Of a DNA stretch of 64,000 nt, positions 55,454 through 64,000 are shown one piece after another. Under the pieces are notes generated by a model. That model did no database searches. It was not told the origin of the DNA and worked only from the letters and a program-made list of their open reading frames with translations. Position 1 is the first letter of the stretch; every line of letters begins with the position of its first letter. The position numbers and the translations under genes were made by a program. Source of the stretch: an uncultured Ruminobacter sp. (GTDB lineage Bacteria > Pseudomonadota > Gammaproteobacteria > Enterobacterales > Succinivibrionaceae); assembly GCA_902764345.1 (NCBI GenBank), contig CACWVT010000002.1:1-64000 (forward strand), read 5' to 3'.

Positions 55454-57901
55454 TTATTTCAGACATGTTTTATCCTGATTCCTCACATAATTATACACGA
55501 AATAAGGAGCGTGTTTCCTTAACATCAGTGCGGTAACTGGAATGAAAAGCAGTCCCCAGAAAATAACCGCACCCATGGTGACAATGGCAGGCATTCCGGA
55601 AAACATCAGAAGTCCGCAGGAAACCTCAGTGGATATCCAGGACAGGAAGAGAGTTACCGGAGTACTGTCAGAATTCGCTTCCGTATCTGTAATCTCTCCC
55701 GCTTTCCCTGAGGATGCACCTGCCTCAGCTCCTGCTCCACTCCGTGAATGTCTGCCCATGCCGTAAATAAACACGCAGTAATCGGCTCCGAGACCGGTGA
55801 CGACAAAAAGTGCCACAGCCGTAAAAAGATTCATGCTTTCGGTCATGAGAATGTCCGCCGTGATGCCGGCACAGATTCCGGTTACCAGAGGAACTGCGGC
55901 CGCTCTTATGATATCCGGACCGATAATAAACATGCCTCCTGCCGTAATGAGAATGAGGGCTATTACCAGCATGCGGCTAAGTTCCTGACGGTAAAGACCG
56001 AAGGCACGGGACCATTCTCCCCTTCTATCCAGCGGATATACTCCCTTAAAGCTTCTTATTTTTTCTAGAAGGATGGTATTCTCCGAATTAATACGGATAA
56101 GAACCGCATTATTTCCCATCATGAAATCAAACATTCCGGGCATGTCGGCGGCACTGAAGCTTTCTGCAGCACCGATCCCGGTCTCATCATCGTTTAGCTC
56201 AATCCCCTGCTCCGCATATATGTTCTTCAGTTCAGGATACAGACTTACGTATGTTTCAATGCTTTTCTTCTGACTGCCGGCTGAAGGCACATGCAGACAC
56301 GGTGCTTCGACATCCGTGATTTCACGGGAAGACAGTGTTCCTATAAAATGCTCGCAGGACTCAAGAGCGTCATATTCTCCCGCTTCAGTGTTTTCCATAA
56401 TAAACCAGACACCTGAGGAGTTACCGTTTACGATGCGGTTCACCTCCCTGTCCATGACGGCAAGCTCCGTATCATTCCGGCGCAGCGAGGCCACGTCGTC
56501 ATCCGCCCCTTTCTGAAGTATCAGAAGCAGGGATGATAAGAACACGGCAGCAACGACCGCAAGGGAAACGGGAGAAGAAACTGCCGAAAGTCTTCTGAAG
56601 ATCGCCGCGGGAAGGAATACGGACAGTCTCCCGCCGGCGCATCTGCAGAGACGTGTCAGACTCAGGACATAATAAGACAGCAGAAATGTTCCCACGAGAA
56701 CCACAGAGGCAAAAAGACTCAGTTCCTTCAGAATGTTCAGTCCGGTAAAGGAGGTTACCCCGTAAGCCGTAACACTTGTAACCAGACTGAGACCGAGCGG
56801 CTTCAGAAGTGCTTTTCTCAGAATTTCAGGAGACTCGTAACCGCTTCGCGCTCTTCTTACAAGCACGTGAAGCACGTAGTCAAAGGAAATCCCCGCAAGG
56901 GTTGCCCCCATGGCAAGGGATATGACATGCATTCCGCCGAATATGGTAATTACCGCACCGAAAGCGCTCAGCATGGACACGGAAATAACGGCAAGTCCGT
57001 AAAGAAGAGGCTTAACGGATCTGAAAAATCCCAGCATAATGACAATAAGCATCAGGGAAGAACCGACGCTTATCTTGGTTATGTCACTTTTTGAAGATCC
57101 TGATGCCTCCTCGGTGAAGAAAAAGGCCCCCGTATACATCATCTCAATGTTTCTGTGTTTGAGTTGATTCCTGAGATTGCGGCAGTATTCATAAAACTCG
57201 GTGCCCGCATCTGACGAAAGCCCGACAGTGGCCATGGAGGCGCTTATAACATATACCTTTTTTCCGTCACCGTTCTTTACGAAGGTGAATCCGGAAGCAT
57301 CCATGCCGAAGCCCGATGACGACTGTTTCATGAGATAGTGTCTCATGGTAAAAAACGGATCCCTGCCGAGTTCAGCTGCCGTAGCACCTCCGAACGGACT
57401 GTAGAGGATGCCGAGAACCTCATCCCTGAGCTTTTCCGGATCAGGCTTACCCGAAGTAAGATAAACGTCTGCCCCGAGTGCGTATCTGTGGGCAAAAAGA
57501 AAACTGCCGGTCTTTTCCATATTGGAAAAATCCCGGACCTTTATGAATTTAAAGGTCTTTAACTTATCGGCAAAGGAACGGACCGCATCCTCCAGTTCTC
57601 CGGTTTTTCCGGCAGATGCCCCGTCAGAACCTTCTGCAGACTGCCCGGAAACTGATTCCGCTGCGGAAGATCTGTCGTTTTCAGGTTCCGTTCTTTCATC
57701 CGCACTGAATGTAAAAAGCATCTCCCCTGAAAGCCTGTCCGTAAAGTATCCTGCTGAACCGGCATCACTTCCGGCATCAGGCAGAAGATACTTAAGATCC
57801 GTTCTTACAATCTCTCCTCCCTTTTTCGCAAAAACCGAAATCCCGGTGATTACGGGCAGCATCAGCAGCAGAAATACCAGAACGGCCTTAACTTTATTCA
57901 T
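55454..57901 (-). CDS. MMPL/RND-type exporter of the aryl-polyene locus
   Basis: An 815-residue membrane transporter. An N-terminal helix (AVLVFLLLMLPVITGISVFA) is followed by a large periplasmic domain that carries a Ser/Glu-rich insert (about residues 60-100). A first helix bundle lies at about residues 270-460, a second periplasmic domain next, and a second bundle at about 635-790. This is the RND/MMPL plan; the sequence GATLAGISFDYVLHVLVRRA and VTGLGADYCVFIYGMGR carry the family's acidic membrane residues. It probably flips or exports the lipid-linked polyene. A Ser/Gly/Ala/Glu-rich loop at about 720-745 is also present. Confidence 0.9.
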   Translation of the reverse strand: MNKVKAVLVFLLLMLPVITGISVFAKKGGEIVRTDLKYLLPDAGSDAGSAGYFTDRLSGEMLFTFSADERTEPENDRSSAAESVSGQSAEGSDGASAGKTGELEDAVRSFADKLKTFKFIKVRDFSNMEKTGSFLFAHRYALGADVYLTSGKPDPEKLRDEVLGILYSPFGGATAAELGRDPFFTMRHYLMKQSSSGFGMDASGFTFVKNGDGKKVYVISASMATVGLSSDAGTEFYEYCRNLRNQLKHRNIEMMYTGAFFFTEEASGSSKSDITKISVGSSLMLIVIMLGFFRSVKPLLYGLAVISVSMLSAFGAVITIFGGMHVISLAMGATLAGISFDYVLHVLVRRARSGYESPEILRKALLKPLGLSLVTSVTAYGVTSFTGLNILKELSLFASVVLVGTFLLSYYVLSLTRLCRCAGGRLSVFLPAAIFRRLSAVSSPVSLAVVAAVFLSSLLLILQKGADDDVASLRRNDTELAVMDREVNRIVNGNSSGVWFIMENTEAGEYDALESCEHFIGTLSSREITDVEAPCLHVPSAGSQKKSIETYVSLYPELKNIYAEQGIELNDDETGIGAAESFSAADMPGMFDFMMGNNAVLIRINSENTILLEKIRSFKGVYPLDRRGEWSRAFGLYRQELSRMLVIALILITAGGMFIIGPDIIRAAAVPLVTGICAGITADILMTESMNLFTAVALFVVTGLGADYCVFIYGMGRHSRSGAGAEAGASSGKAGEITDTEANSDSTPVTLFLSWISTEVSCGLLMFSGMPAIVTMGAVIFWGLLFIPVTALMLRKHAPYFVYNYVRNQDKTCLK

Positions 57902-58113
57902 AGTCTTAAGAATCAGCAATCATAAAAAGGTTCACGACTGTCACAGCCGTGGGTTTAAAAATCCGAAATGTTCCTGCAGGAACAACAGTTTATCCTAAAA
58001 ACGCACGCTCCGCCTTCCGTGAAACCACCGTGACGAGACCTGCCGTCTGCTCTCAAGTTTACTCCAATGGAAAAAGAATGTACTCTGCGGACATAATGAA
58101 TTGCGACGGAGAT

Positions 58114-58839
58114 TTATCGGAAACGGCAGAATTCCTGTGGCATTCCGGCATCAGCAGCATCGGTCACCGGACTTACAAACACCATTCTTGTGTAGCTGTT
58201 ACCGTGTTCCATAATTGTTATTGAGTGCAGAACATCCTCTTTTCTTTCAAGCTTTATGCGGTAAATCACACTGCCTATCTGCTTATCAAGAGGCTTAAGA
58301 TAAATCGCATGCACATGACTTTCGGAATCGTAACCGCCATCGGCAACATCAAAGTTTGCGGTAAGATCCGCGGTATTTCCTTCAATGCCGCCGTTCAGCA
58401 CCGAAAGAAGAATTCCGTTGAACATGCCGTTTCCGTCACCGGAAACCGACCTTGAGGATCCGTCAGGCTGGTATTCCGTCACTCCGTCCCCCAAAAACAG
58501 CCAGGATCTTTTAAATGGCTTTTCCATTTTCCAGCAGAGTCCGTCAGACACCGTAAACAGCATGCGCCCGGATGATTTAAGGCTTCGCCCGGCCTCAGCC
58601 ACGTATCTTGTCTGTTCAAAATCACTCAGAACCGACTCATGTCTGACGTTTCTGAAAAAATCAGCCGCCGCGGCATCAGCTCCCGGTACCGCCGTTACTG
58701 AAACGGCCGAGCCATTCCCTTCGGATTTACCTGTCTGAACGTCTGATGAGGCAAGGCATGTACCGGCGAAATTAAAGACGCCGAAAAGAAATGCGACAGT
58801 CAGAATTTTAAAAAACGGTAATGAATTTCTCATGTTCAT
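58114..58839 (-). CDS. LolA-like outer-membrane carrier of the aryl-polyene locus
   Basis: A 241-residue secreted protein. The signal peptide covers residues 1-31 (ILTVAFLFGVFNFAGTCLAS). The mature part carries SVLSDFEQTRYVAEAGRSLKSSGRMLFTVS and GLCWKMEKPF, typical of LolA-type periplasmic lipid carriers. A LolA homologue is a standard part of aryl-polyene loci and should take the product from the exporter to the outer membrane. A GGAG site lies 8 bases before the ATG. It is 212 bp from the exporter start. Confidence 0.86.
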   Translation of the reverse strand: MNMRNSLPFFKILTVAFLFGVFNFAGTCLASSDVQTGKSEGNGSAVSVTAVPGADAAAADFFRNVRHESVLSDFEQTRYVAEAGRSLKSSGRMLFTVSDGLCWKMEKPFKRSWLFLGDGVTEYQPDGSSRSVSGDGNGMFNGILLSVLNGGIEGNTADLTANFDVADGGYDSESHVHAIYLKPLDKQIGSVIYRIKLERKEDVLHSITIMEHGNSYTRMVFVSPVTDAADAGMPQEFCRFR

Positions 58840-58957
58840 GTTTGAGGCTCCGTTGTTTCTGTTTCCGCCGGACGGTCAGCAGGATGCGGTGTAAAAACCG
58901 GAGCCGATGACGTCTGCGTAAGTCTGATGATCAATAAGGAACATACAGGTTCGGACC

Positions 58958-59383
58958 TTACTGTCTCACAAATCCCGGGATGCCCTCCACTGCGTCAACA
59001 AATCCCTGTGGCATGAAAAAGCTCAGTTCAGAACCGTTTTTTGGAAGGCAGACCTGAACGGTTTTGGCCTTGACGCAGATTTCTCCGCGACACACTATCT
59101 CAAAACTGTGCACCAGGCGGTTCACGTATTCATCAAGATGAACCCTGACGGTAAAATCATCTCCCAGTCTGAGTGAACGCAGATACTTCATGCGCTCCTC
59201 GACTATCGGAAAGAAATTGCCGTCATCACTGATTCTCTGATAACCGTAGTTTATAAAATCCAGAAACTCCCCGCGGGCAACCTCCAGATAACGTAAATAA
59301 TTACCGTGCCATACGACTCCCATTGGATCGCAGTCGTAAAACTGAACCTTCTGACGGGACTCAAACGTATAAAGAGAACTCAC
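58958..59383 (-). CDS. Acyl-ACP thioesterase-like hotdog protein (4HBT/YbgC type)
   Basis: A 141-residue thioesterase. The motif VQFYDCDPMGVVWHGNYLRY contains the conserved Asp and His-Asn-Tyr arrangement of 4-hydroxybenzoyl-CoA-type thioesterases. In aryl-polyene loci such an enzyme is thought to edit or release intermediates from the carrier protein. Its start overlaps the acyltransferase stop by 4 bp (ATGA), so translation is coupled. Confidence 0.9.
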   Translation of the reverse strand: MSSLYTFESRQKVQFYDCDPMGVVWHGNYLRYLEVARGEFLDFINYGYQRISDDGNFFPIVEERMKYLRSLRLGDDFTVRVHLDEYVNRLVHSFEIVCRGEICVKAKTVQVCLPKNGSELSFFMPQGFVDAVEGIPGFVRQ

Positions 59384-60309
59384 CTGTCATGACTCCAAAA
59401 ATCGTAAAAATTGAACCATTCATAAGGATATGCGTAAAGAATGTTTTCCAGCTCCGCCGCATACTCCCGGACATAGCCGCGAATGGATTCCTCCCTGTTT
59501 TTTCTGTCGAGCCTTACAGCCCCCAATTCCCGATAGTATACCTTAACACCGTCATCATCGGTAAGTCCCAGCATGACGCTTACCGGAATCTTCAGAATTG
59601 AAGCCATAATCCATGGGCCCTGAGGAAACCTTGCCTTTTTTCCCAGAAAATCGACTTCCACATAACGGGTGGAATCATCAAGAAGTCTGTCCCCCATCAT
59701 TGAGACCCATTCACCCCGGGAAGTGCGCTCCGCAAGCTCCATTGAGATATCAGGAGAAATATCTGCGGTGCTTATGATGTTAAGGGAACTGTCACGGTTA
59801 AGCTTATTCAGATACTCCATAAAAACAGTACTGTTCTGCATATGCATGAGAACATTCACCGTCTTATGGATTCTGGAGGTATTGAAGGCTCTCAGAACCT
59901 CCATATTGCCGATGTGAGCCCCTATAATCATTAGCGGCTCGGGGCTTTCGGTTCTTTTTAGGGATCTGGTAAGTCCGCCGTCTATCTCTCCGACATCTCC
60001 GAAATCTGTCTGTCCGGACCAGGATACTATCTTACCCGCAACGGATCTGCAGAAGGCATATATGTGTCTGCGGGAGCTGAGTCTGCCGAGTTTAATTCCC
60101 TTTTCGGATGCGGATGCTTTAAGATTTTTGAGATAATCATCGGAAATACGTCTGACGTTCTTATTGAAGATCCAGACAAACCAGGAGGCGAACCAGGCTA
60201 TGATACGGACAGCCCCGTTACCGAATAAACGATGAAAAAACAGCAGTACGTTCATTCCGAAAGCGGACGTACTTTCATTTTTCCTTCGCCAGGAAGCAGG
60301 ACTGACCAT
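59380..60309 (-). CDS. LpxL/HtrB-like lysophospholipid acyltransferase
   Basis: A 309-residue acyltransferase with an N-terminal membrane segment (residues about 30-47, AVRIIAWFASWFVWIF). The catalytic HX4E motif is HIGNME, and the second block is MMGDRLLDDSTRYVEVDFLGK (positions about 200-220). It probably joins the polyene acyl chain to its lipid or sugar acceptor on the cytoplasmic face. In many loci it is fused to a glycosyltransferase; here the two are separate genes, 2 bp apart. Confidence 0.9.
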   Translation of the reverse strand: MVSPASWRRKNESTSAFGMNVLLFFHRLFGNGAVRIIAWFASWFVWIFNKNVRRISDDYLKNLKASASEKGIKLGRLSSRRHIYAFCRSVAGKIVSWSGQTDFGDVGEIDGGLTRSLKRTESPEPLMIIGAHIGNMEVLRAFNTSRIHKTVNVLMHMQNSTVFMEYLNKLNRDSSLNIISTADISPDISMELAERTSRGEWVSMMGDRLLDDSTRYVEVDFLGKKARFPQGPWIMASILKIPVSVMLGLTDDDGVKVYYRELGAVRLDRKNREESIRGYVREYAAELENILYAYPYEWFNFYDFWSHDR

Positions 60310-60311
60310 TG

Positions 60312-61109
60312 CTACAGATACTCTCTCTTTCTGATTGTCCGGTAATGAAACACCTTTTCAGTGCAGAGTCTGGTATGCATCAGGGATATTCTTACATTGT
60401 CGGAAAAACCCTTGAAATTGCTGTAGTTTCCGGGAAGATATTTCACGTTCACCGGTACTTCCAGAAAATCCACGCCGGACCAGTACATTCTTACAAAAAT
60501 TCCGGTATCGAAATCCATACGTCTGCCTACCTTACCGGAATTCATGACCTTAAGAGCCTGTTCAAGAGGATAAAGACGCATGCCGCACATGGTATCGACC
60601 ACCCGCCCAGTGCCAAGCTCCACGCCGACCCAGAAATGAGTCATGTACCGGCCGAGTTTTCTGCAGAGCGGAACAGACGAGTCATAAACAGGCGTTCCGT
60701 TGATTATTTTATCAGTATTCTGTCTGCCGAGATTTATGAATGCCGTTATGTCACGCAGGTCATGCTGGCCGTCAGCGTCAATCTGCAGGGCATGGGTAAA
60801 ACCGAGCTCGGCAGCCTTTTTAAAGCCGGAATGCACGGCAGCCCCCTTGCCCATGTTAAGCTCATGTCTGACAATGACCTGATTCATCAGGTTAACCTGT
60901 TCCCTGAGCTTTGAAGCTTTTGGTTCCCGGTTTCCGTCATCAACCACGATAATTTTCAGCCCGAAACGAAGAAGTTCGGGAAGAAGCCTCATCAGAGGCT
61001 CCACATGCCTGTAGCAGGGAACGACAATGCACGGTCTGAACTCTCCTGCCTCTTCACCGTCACCGCGAATCGGGGCCTGTTCAGGAGGTCGACGATAGTT
61101 ATACATCAT
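60312..61109 (-). CDS. Family 2 glycosyltransferase of the aryl-polyene locus
   Basis: A 265-residue GT2 enzyme of dolichol-phosphate-mannose-synthase type. Motifs include CIVVPCYRHVEPL, IIVVDDGNREPK and the metal-binding ALQIDADGQHD. There are no C-terminal membrane helices. It is the first gene of this operon half as seen here. It would supply the glycosyl part of the polyene lipid. The overlap with the acyltransferase module matches known loci, where the two activities work together. Confidence 0.9.
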   Translation of the reverse strand: MMYNYRRPPEQAPIRGDGEEAGEFRPCIVVPCYRHVEPLMRLLPELLRFGLKIIVVDDGNREPKASKLREQVNLMNQVIVRHELNMGKGAAVHSGFKKAAELGFTHALQIDADGQHDLRDITAFINLGRQNTDKIINGTPVYDSSVPLCRKLGRYMTHFWVGVELGTGRVVDTMCGMRLYPLEQALKVMNSGKVGRRMDFDTGIFVRMYWSGVDFLEVPVNVKYLPGNYSNFKGFSDNVRISLMHTRLCTEKVFHYRTIRKREYL

Positions 61110-61339
61110 AATCTATTAAACTCTACTGCGTTTTCGTCAGATAATTATTGTTTTACGTAAAAGAAGGTTAAATCTCGGGGTCAGTAGTATACCAAAGAAA
61201 CCGTACGTGCCCGTATTCATCATCTAAACTGCCGTTATAAAATCCCGTTCCTGCTCACATCTTAAGTTTGTCTCAGACCTCCGGACGTATGAAAGGAGCA
61301 GACATCACGATCCTTTATATGATCTTCATGGTCTAACTT

Positions 61340-61933
61340 TCAAATTCCGGAAAACCGCTTTCTGCCATGAGACCTCAGTACACGGAACGTAACTATCCAG
61401 ACATAAAGCATGTACAGGTATGAAAGTACATTCAAAAGCATCATCAGCAGCACCATTACTAATTTGGATGTAGTCATGTATCTGAATGCCTCTTCCGAAA
61501 GATTCTCGGACGATACCCCCGCATGACTCGGAACAGCCGCGATGAGCATGATTAGGATAACAAATGAAATAAAGATATTAAGCCCCAGTGCTATCTCAGC
61601 CGTAAGAACAAGGCGTCTGTTTACGTTATCTCCGAGATCACTGAAAAATTTCTTAACCCTGCTCATTGAAATTATAATTAAACAGAGTACCGCTATATCT
61701 ATGGATGCTATGGATGAAGGCAAAGACCAGAAAATTTTTACTGATATGTACACCAGAAAAACGAACAGGGCAACTACCATGAATCCGCTGCATTCACTGC
61801 TTCTGTATGCCATTTCGGAAGGACCGATAACGTTGAAGTCACCGCTGTTCCCTTCAAAACCGTATCCTTTTTTAAGGACAGCCTTCTGATCTCCGGTGCT
61901 GTGATTTCCACTGTCGCCGTTAGTGTTATACAT
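61340..61933 (-). CDS. Four-helix inner-membrane protein of unknown function
   Basis: A 197-residue protein not recognised. It has a polar, Gly/Asn/Ser-rich N-terminus of about 45 residues and then four hydrophobic segments (residues about 50-70, 77-92, 114-135 and 155-180), ending in a basic tail. The ATG at 61933 has an AAGGAG site 9 bases upstream. It lies 230 bp upstream of the polyene glycosyltransferase gene on the same strand, but the gap means it need not belong to that operon. DUF805-like small membrane proteins have similar layouts. Confidence 0.6.
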   Translation of the reverse strand: MYNTNGDSGNHSTGDQKAVLKKGYGFEGNSGDFNVIGPSEMAYRSSECSGFMVVALFVFLVYISVKIFWSLPSSIASIDIAVLCLIIISMSRVKKFFSDLGDNVNRRLVLTAEIALGLNIFISFVILIMLIAAVPSHAGVSSENLSEEAFRYMTTSKLVMVLLMMLLNVLSYLYMLYVWIVTFRVLRSHGRKRFSGI

Positions 61934-62298
61934 AGTTCCCAACTCCTTTTAAAACTATCGCTAAAGGCTTATTACAGCCTTCGGGTCAGATATCTCCGGA
62001 TTACGAAAAACTCCAGCAAACAAAAATTCAGGAATTACCGACACCGGCCGATGTTGTGCTGAATTCAGCACACTTCACAAAAAAATAACGCATCCTAACA
62101 TGATGCTCTGTTCATTTCCATGAGTACGCGCTCATTTTTTTCAATAACCGTCAACCCCGAACGGAAACATTACGGCCGTGATTTTGTCTGTTACCGGCCG
62201 TATATTTGGAAATACGTCTTCTTTTCTATATAATGGTTCGGCAAAAATACTCCTTAACCATTAAATATCCGGTTTTCCGGACGGACAGGACACAACTC
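61934..62298. promoter_or_regulatory. Divergent promoter region before the AGCS symporter
   Basis: On the + strand TTGGAA (62206-62211), a 17-bp spacer and TATAAT (62229-62234) form a candidate promoter about 65 bp before the symporter start. The minus-strand promoter of the membrane-protein gene is not clear. No other gene is visible. Confidence 0.5.
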
Positions 62299-63741
62299 AT
62301 GTTAGAATTTATCACTTCTCTGGCTGACTTTGTCAATGCCGCAGACGATTTCATATGGGGTATTCCCATGCTCGTCATGCTACTTGGCATCGGCATTTTA
62401 CTGACATTAAATCTTAAGGTTCTGCAGGTTTTTCACCTGCCTGAAGCTCTCCGTCTGCTGTTCACTCCCCACAAGGAGCATCATTCAAAGCAGGGTGAAG
62501 TAACAAGCTTTGCGGCACTGTGCACGGCACTGGCCGCAACCATCGGTACAGGCAACATCGTCGGTGTCGCAACCGCAGTAGGTATCGGCGGTCCGGGAGC
62601 CCTCTTCTGGATGTTCGTTGCCGCTTTCTTCGGCATGGCCACCAAATATGCGGAATGTCTTCTTGCCGTAAAATTCAGGGAACAGGACTCAAGAGGTCAC
62701 TTTGTGGGCGGTCCCATGTTTTACATCAAAAACGGCATCGGCCCGCGTCATGCGAAAACCGCAAAGGTTCTCGCTGTGCTTTTTGCGGTTTTCGGTGTTG
62801 TCGCCGCCTGTCTCGGCATCGGTACATACACTCAGATAAACTCCGTTGTTGAAGCAGCCAACCAGCTTCACTGCGACAGACTGTGGGTCACCGTAATCAT
62901 TACGATTCTGACAATCATCATCACCTATGGAGGACTCAGAACCATTTCAAAGACCGCCCAGAAGGTGGTACCGGTAATGGGACTTGTCTACATCCTTACC
63001 TGCATTGCGGTAATAGTGCTTAACATCGGAAAGGTTCCGGATGCCGTTATGCTTATACTTGAATCTGCTTTCTCCACTGCCCCGGCCGTAGGCGGCTTTG
63101 CCGGGGCCACCATCATGATGGCCATGCAGAAAGGCGTGGCACGAGGCATTTTCTCAAACGAGGCCGGCCTCGGTTCCGCTCCTATTGCAGCGGCTTCCGC
63201 CAAAACAAATTCTCCTGTTGAACAGGGACTCATTTCCATGACCGGAACATTCATTGACACCATCATCATATGTATGCTTACGGGGTTAACACTGGTAATC
63301 ACCGGAGCCTGGTGTTCCGATAAGACCGGCGTGGCCATGACCACCCTTGCTTTTCAGGGAACTCTCGGCAATGAAATCGGCCTCTACGTGGTAAACATCA
63401 GCCTTATGCTGTTTGCATTCACCACCATCATCGGCTGGAACTTCTATGCCGAACGCTGCATAATCTATCTTTTCGGGGTAAAGGGGGTAAAACCTTTCAG
63501 GTCTCTTTACATCCTGATTGTTGCCTCATACATTCTTATCGTATTGTACGTTGACATGAACAACGTTGCGGACAAAACGGCCATAAACACCATCTGGACC
63601 ATTGCCGACCTTGCAAACGGACTCATGGCAATACCGAACCTGATTGCGCTGTTCATGCTGAGAAAAGTAATTTTCAGTGAAACAAAGGCTTTCTTTGCTG
63701 GAAAAAAAGAGAACGGTATTAGTACTGCTGAAAAGGCATAA
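62299..63741 (+). CDS. AGCS-family sodium:alanine/glycine symporter
   Basis: A 480-residue symporter with about 11 membrane helices. Family motifs are the early TLNLKVLQ segment, SFAALCTALAATIGTGNIVG, GGPGALFWMFVAAFFGMATK and, near residue 280, GIFSNEAGLGSAPIAAASA. It imports alanine or glycine with Na+. The ATG at 62299 fits the family N-terminus and has an AGGA site 8 bases upstream; a longer frame from 62206 overlaps the promoter. The C-terminal tail is charged. Monocistronic with a strong terminator. Confidence 0.93.
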   Translation: MLEFITSLADFVNAADDFIWGIPMLVMLLGIGILLTLNLKVLQVFHLPEALRLLFTPHKEHHSKQGEVTSFAALCTALAATIGTGNIVGVATAVGIGGPGALFWMFVAAFFGMATKYAECLLAVKFREQDSRGHFVGGPMFYIKNGIGPRHAKTAKVLAVLFAVFGVVAACLGIGTYTQINSVVEAANQLHCDRLWVTVIITILTIIITYGGLRTISKTAQKVVPVMGLVYILTCIAVIVLNIGKVPDAVMLILESAFSTAPAVGGFAGATIMMAMQKGVARGIFSNEAGLGSAPIAAASAKTNSPVEQGLISMTGTFIDTIIICMLTGLTLVITGAWCSDKTGVAMTTLAFQGTLGNEIGLYVVNISLMLFAFTTIIGWNFYAERCIIYLFGVKGVKPFRSLYILIVASYILIVLYVDMNNVADKTAINTIWTIADLANGLMAIPNLIALFMLRKVIFSETKAFFAGKKENGISTAEKA

Positions 63742-63827
63742 TGAGTCAACGGAAATTCTTCCGGAATTTCCTAAGAATTTCCATAACAGCAATATACGGG
63801 AACAAAAGTTCTCATTTACTTAAAATC

Positions 63828-63866
63828 AGGTGCCGTTCCTGTTTCAACAGGAACGGCACCTCTTTT
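63828..63866. terminator. Terminator of the AGCS symporter gene
   Basis: A perfect 15-bp stem (63828-63842 with 63847-63861) with a 4-nt loop, followed on the + strand by CTTTTT. A shorter T-rich tract on the minus strand could serve the convergent right-edge gene. Confidence 0.9.
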
Positions 63867-63940
63867 TCAGGTTTTAGCCCTTACGCATCAGCAGAATGCG
63901 TGACAGCACGCATTATCTTCCTCCTCCCGGGAGCCCCCAC

Positions 63941-64000
63941 TCAGTTCGCGTTACTCTGAGCAAGATTATATACATGAGCATCATCAGTAACGATCACTGA
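63941..64000 (-). CDS. Possible 3' end of a gene entering from the right edge
   Basis: On the minus strand an open frame runs from the window edge to a TGA at 63943-63941, giving a C-terminus of about 19 residues (VIVTDDAHVYNLAQSNAN). Convergent placement against a terminator supports it, but it is too short to identify. Confidence 0.3.
   Translation of the reverse strand, partial: SVIVTDDAHVYNLAQSNAN

Noticed and set aside
48627..61109. Fatty-acid synthesis cluster
   Set aside because: FabF- and FabG-like genes occur, but LolA-like, MMPL, acyltransferase, glycosyltransferase and methyltransferase neighbours fit an aryl-polyene locus instead.
63741..63959. 72-codon frame overlapping the AGCS stop codon
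   Set aside because: It runs through the strong terminator at 63828-63861.
1..64000. tRNA or rRNA genes
   Set aside because: No T-loop/anticodon arrangement or rRNA-like stretch was recognised by eye; a covariance-model scan would be needed to exclude one fully.
1..64000. Mobile elements or prophage
   Set aside because: No transposase, integrase, phage structural gene or flanking direct repeats seen; the strand changes fit ordinary operon boundaries.

Overview
The window looks like chromosomal DNA of a host-associated anaerobic gammaproteobacterium, most plausibly of the Succinivibrionaceae/Aeromonadales type. This is inference from gene content. Gammaproteobacterial markers include rpsA, lapA-lapB-pyrF, hrpA, prmB-aroC, a YtfK-type stress protein, an ArfA-like ribosome-rescue protein and an H-NS-type nucleoid protein. 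The anaerobic, carbohydrate-using side is suggested by a class I (iron-sulphur) fumarase, a secreted lipoprotein alpha-amylase and the PdxS/PdxT route to vitamin B6. No rRNA, tRNA, CRISPR array, transposase, integrase or phage gene was seen.

Layout. 1-5.8 kb: a low-molecular-weight tyrosine phosphatase, a protein built of thirty-one 25-residue BspA/DUF285 repeats, an esterase and a MocR/PdxR regulator. 6.1-7.7 kb: the divergent pdxS-pdxT operon. 7.8-14 kb: a hypothetical protein, a YdjM-like membrane protein, a PatB/MalY-like C-S lyase, an arfA-like gene with a terminator hairpin inside its reading frame, prmB-aroC and ytfK. 14.8-21.5 kb: a six-gene MoxR/DUF58/DUF4381/BatA/BatB/BatD operon, probably an envelope stress or protein-assembly system. 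21.9-25.1 kb: an H-NS-like protein, a rhombosortase-type rhomboid protease and a chemoreceptor. 25.2-33.7 kb (minus strand): hrpA, rpsA, lapA, lapB and pyrF. The E. coli order is kept, but ihfB is missing between rpsA and lapA. 34-48.4 kb: an exported flavodoxin-like protein, the amylase, a K+/H+ antiporter, a 1341-residue Sel1-repeat protein with an unrecognised N-terminal half, a glycosyltransferase, fumarase and a cysteine-patterned Sel1-like secreted protein.

48.6-61.1 kb (minus strand) is an aryl-polyene-type (flexirubin/xanthomonadin-like) lipid pigment locus. It encodes a family 2 glycosyltransferase, an LpxL-like acyltransferase, a thioesterase, a LolA-like carrier, an MMPL exporter, two ketosynthases, a dehydratase, a ketoreductase, a membrane protein and a methyltransferase. 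The products would build a polyene on a carrier protein, attach it to a lipid and move it to the outer membrane. The acyl carrier proteins and aryl:ACP ligase expected for the pathway are not in this window. The dehydratase lacks the usual motif histidine, the methyltransferase frame is broken by one base, and a HAD phosphatase gene on the opposite strand splits the locus. 61.3-64 kb holds a small membrane protein, an AGCS sodium:amino-acid symporter and the last codons of a gene running in from the right edge.

The most notable signals are the intragenic terminator of the arfA-like gene, the frameshifted methyltransferase and altered dehydratase in the polyene locus, the large Sel1 and BspA repeat proteins, and the loss of ihfB from a conserved neighbourhood.
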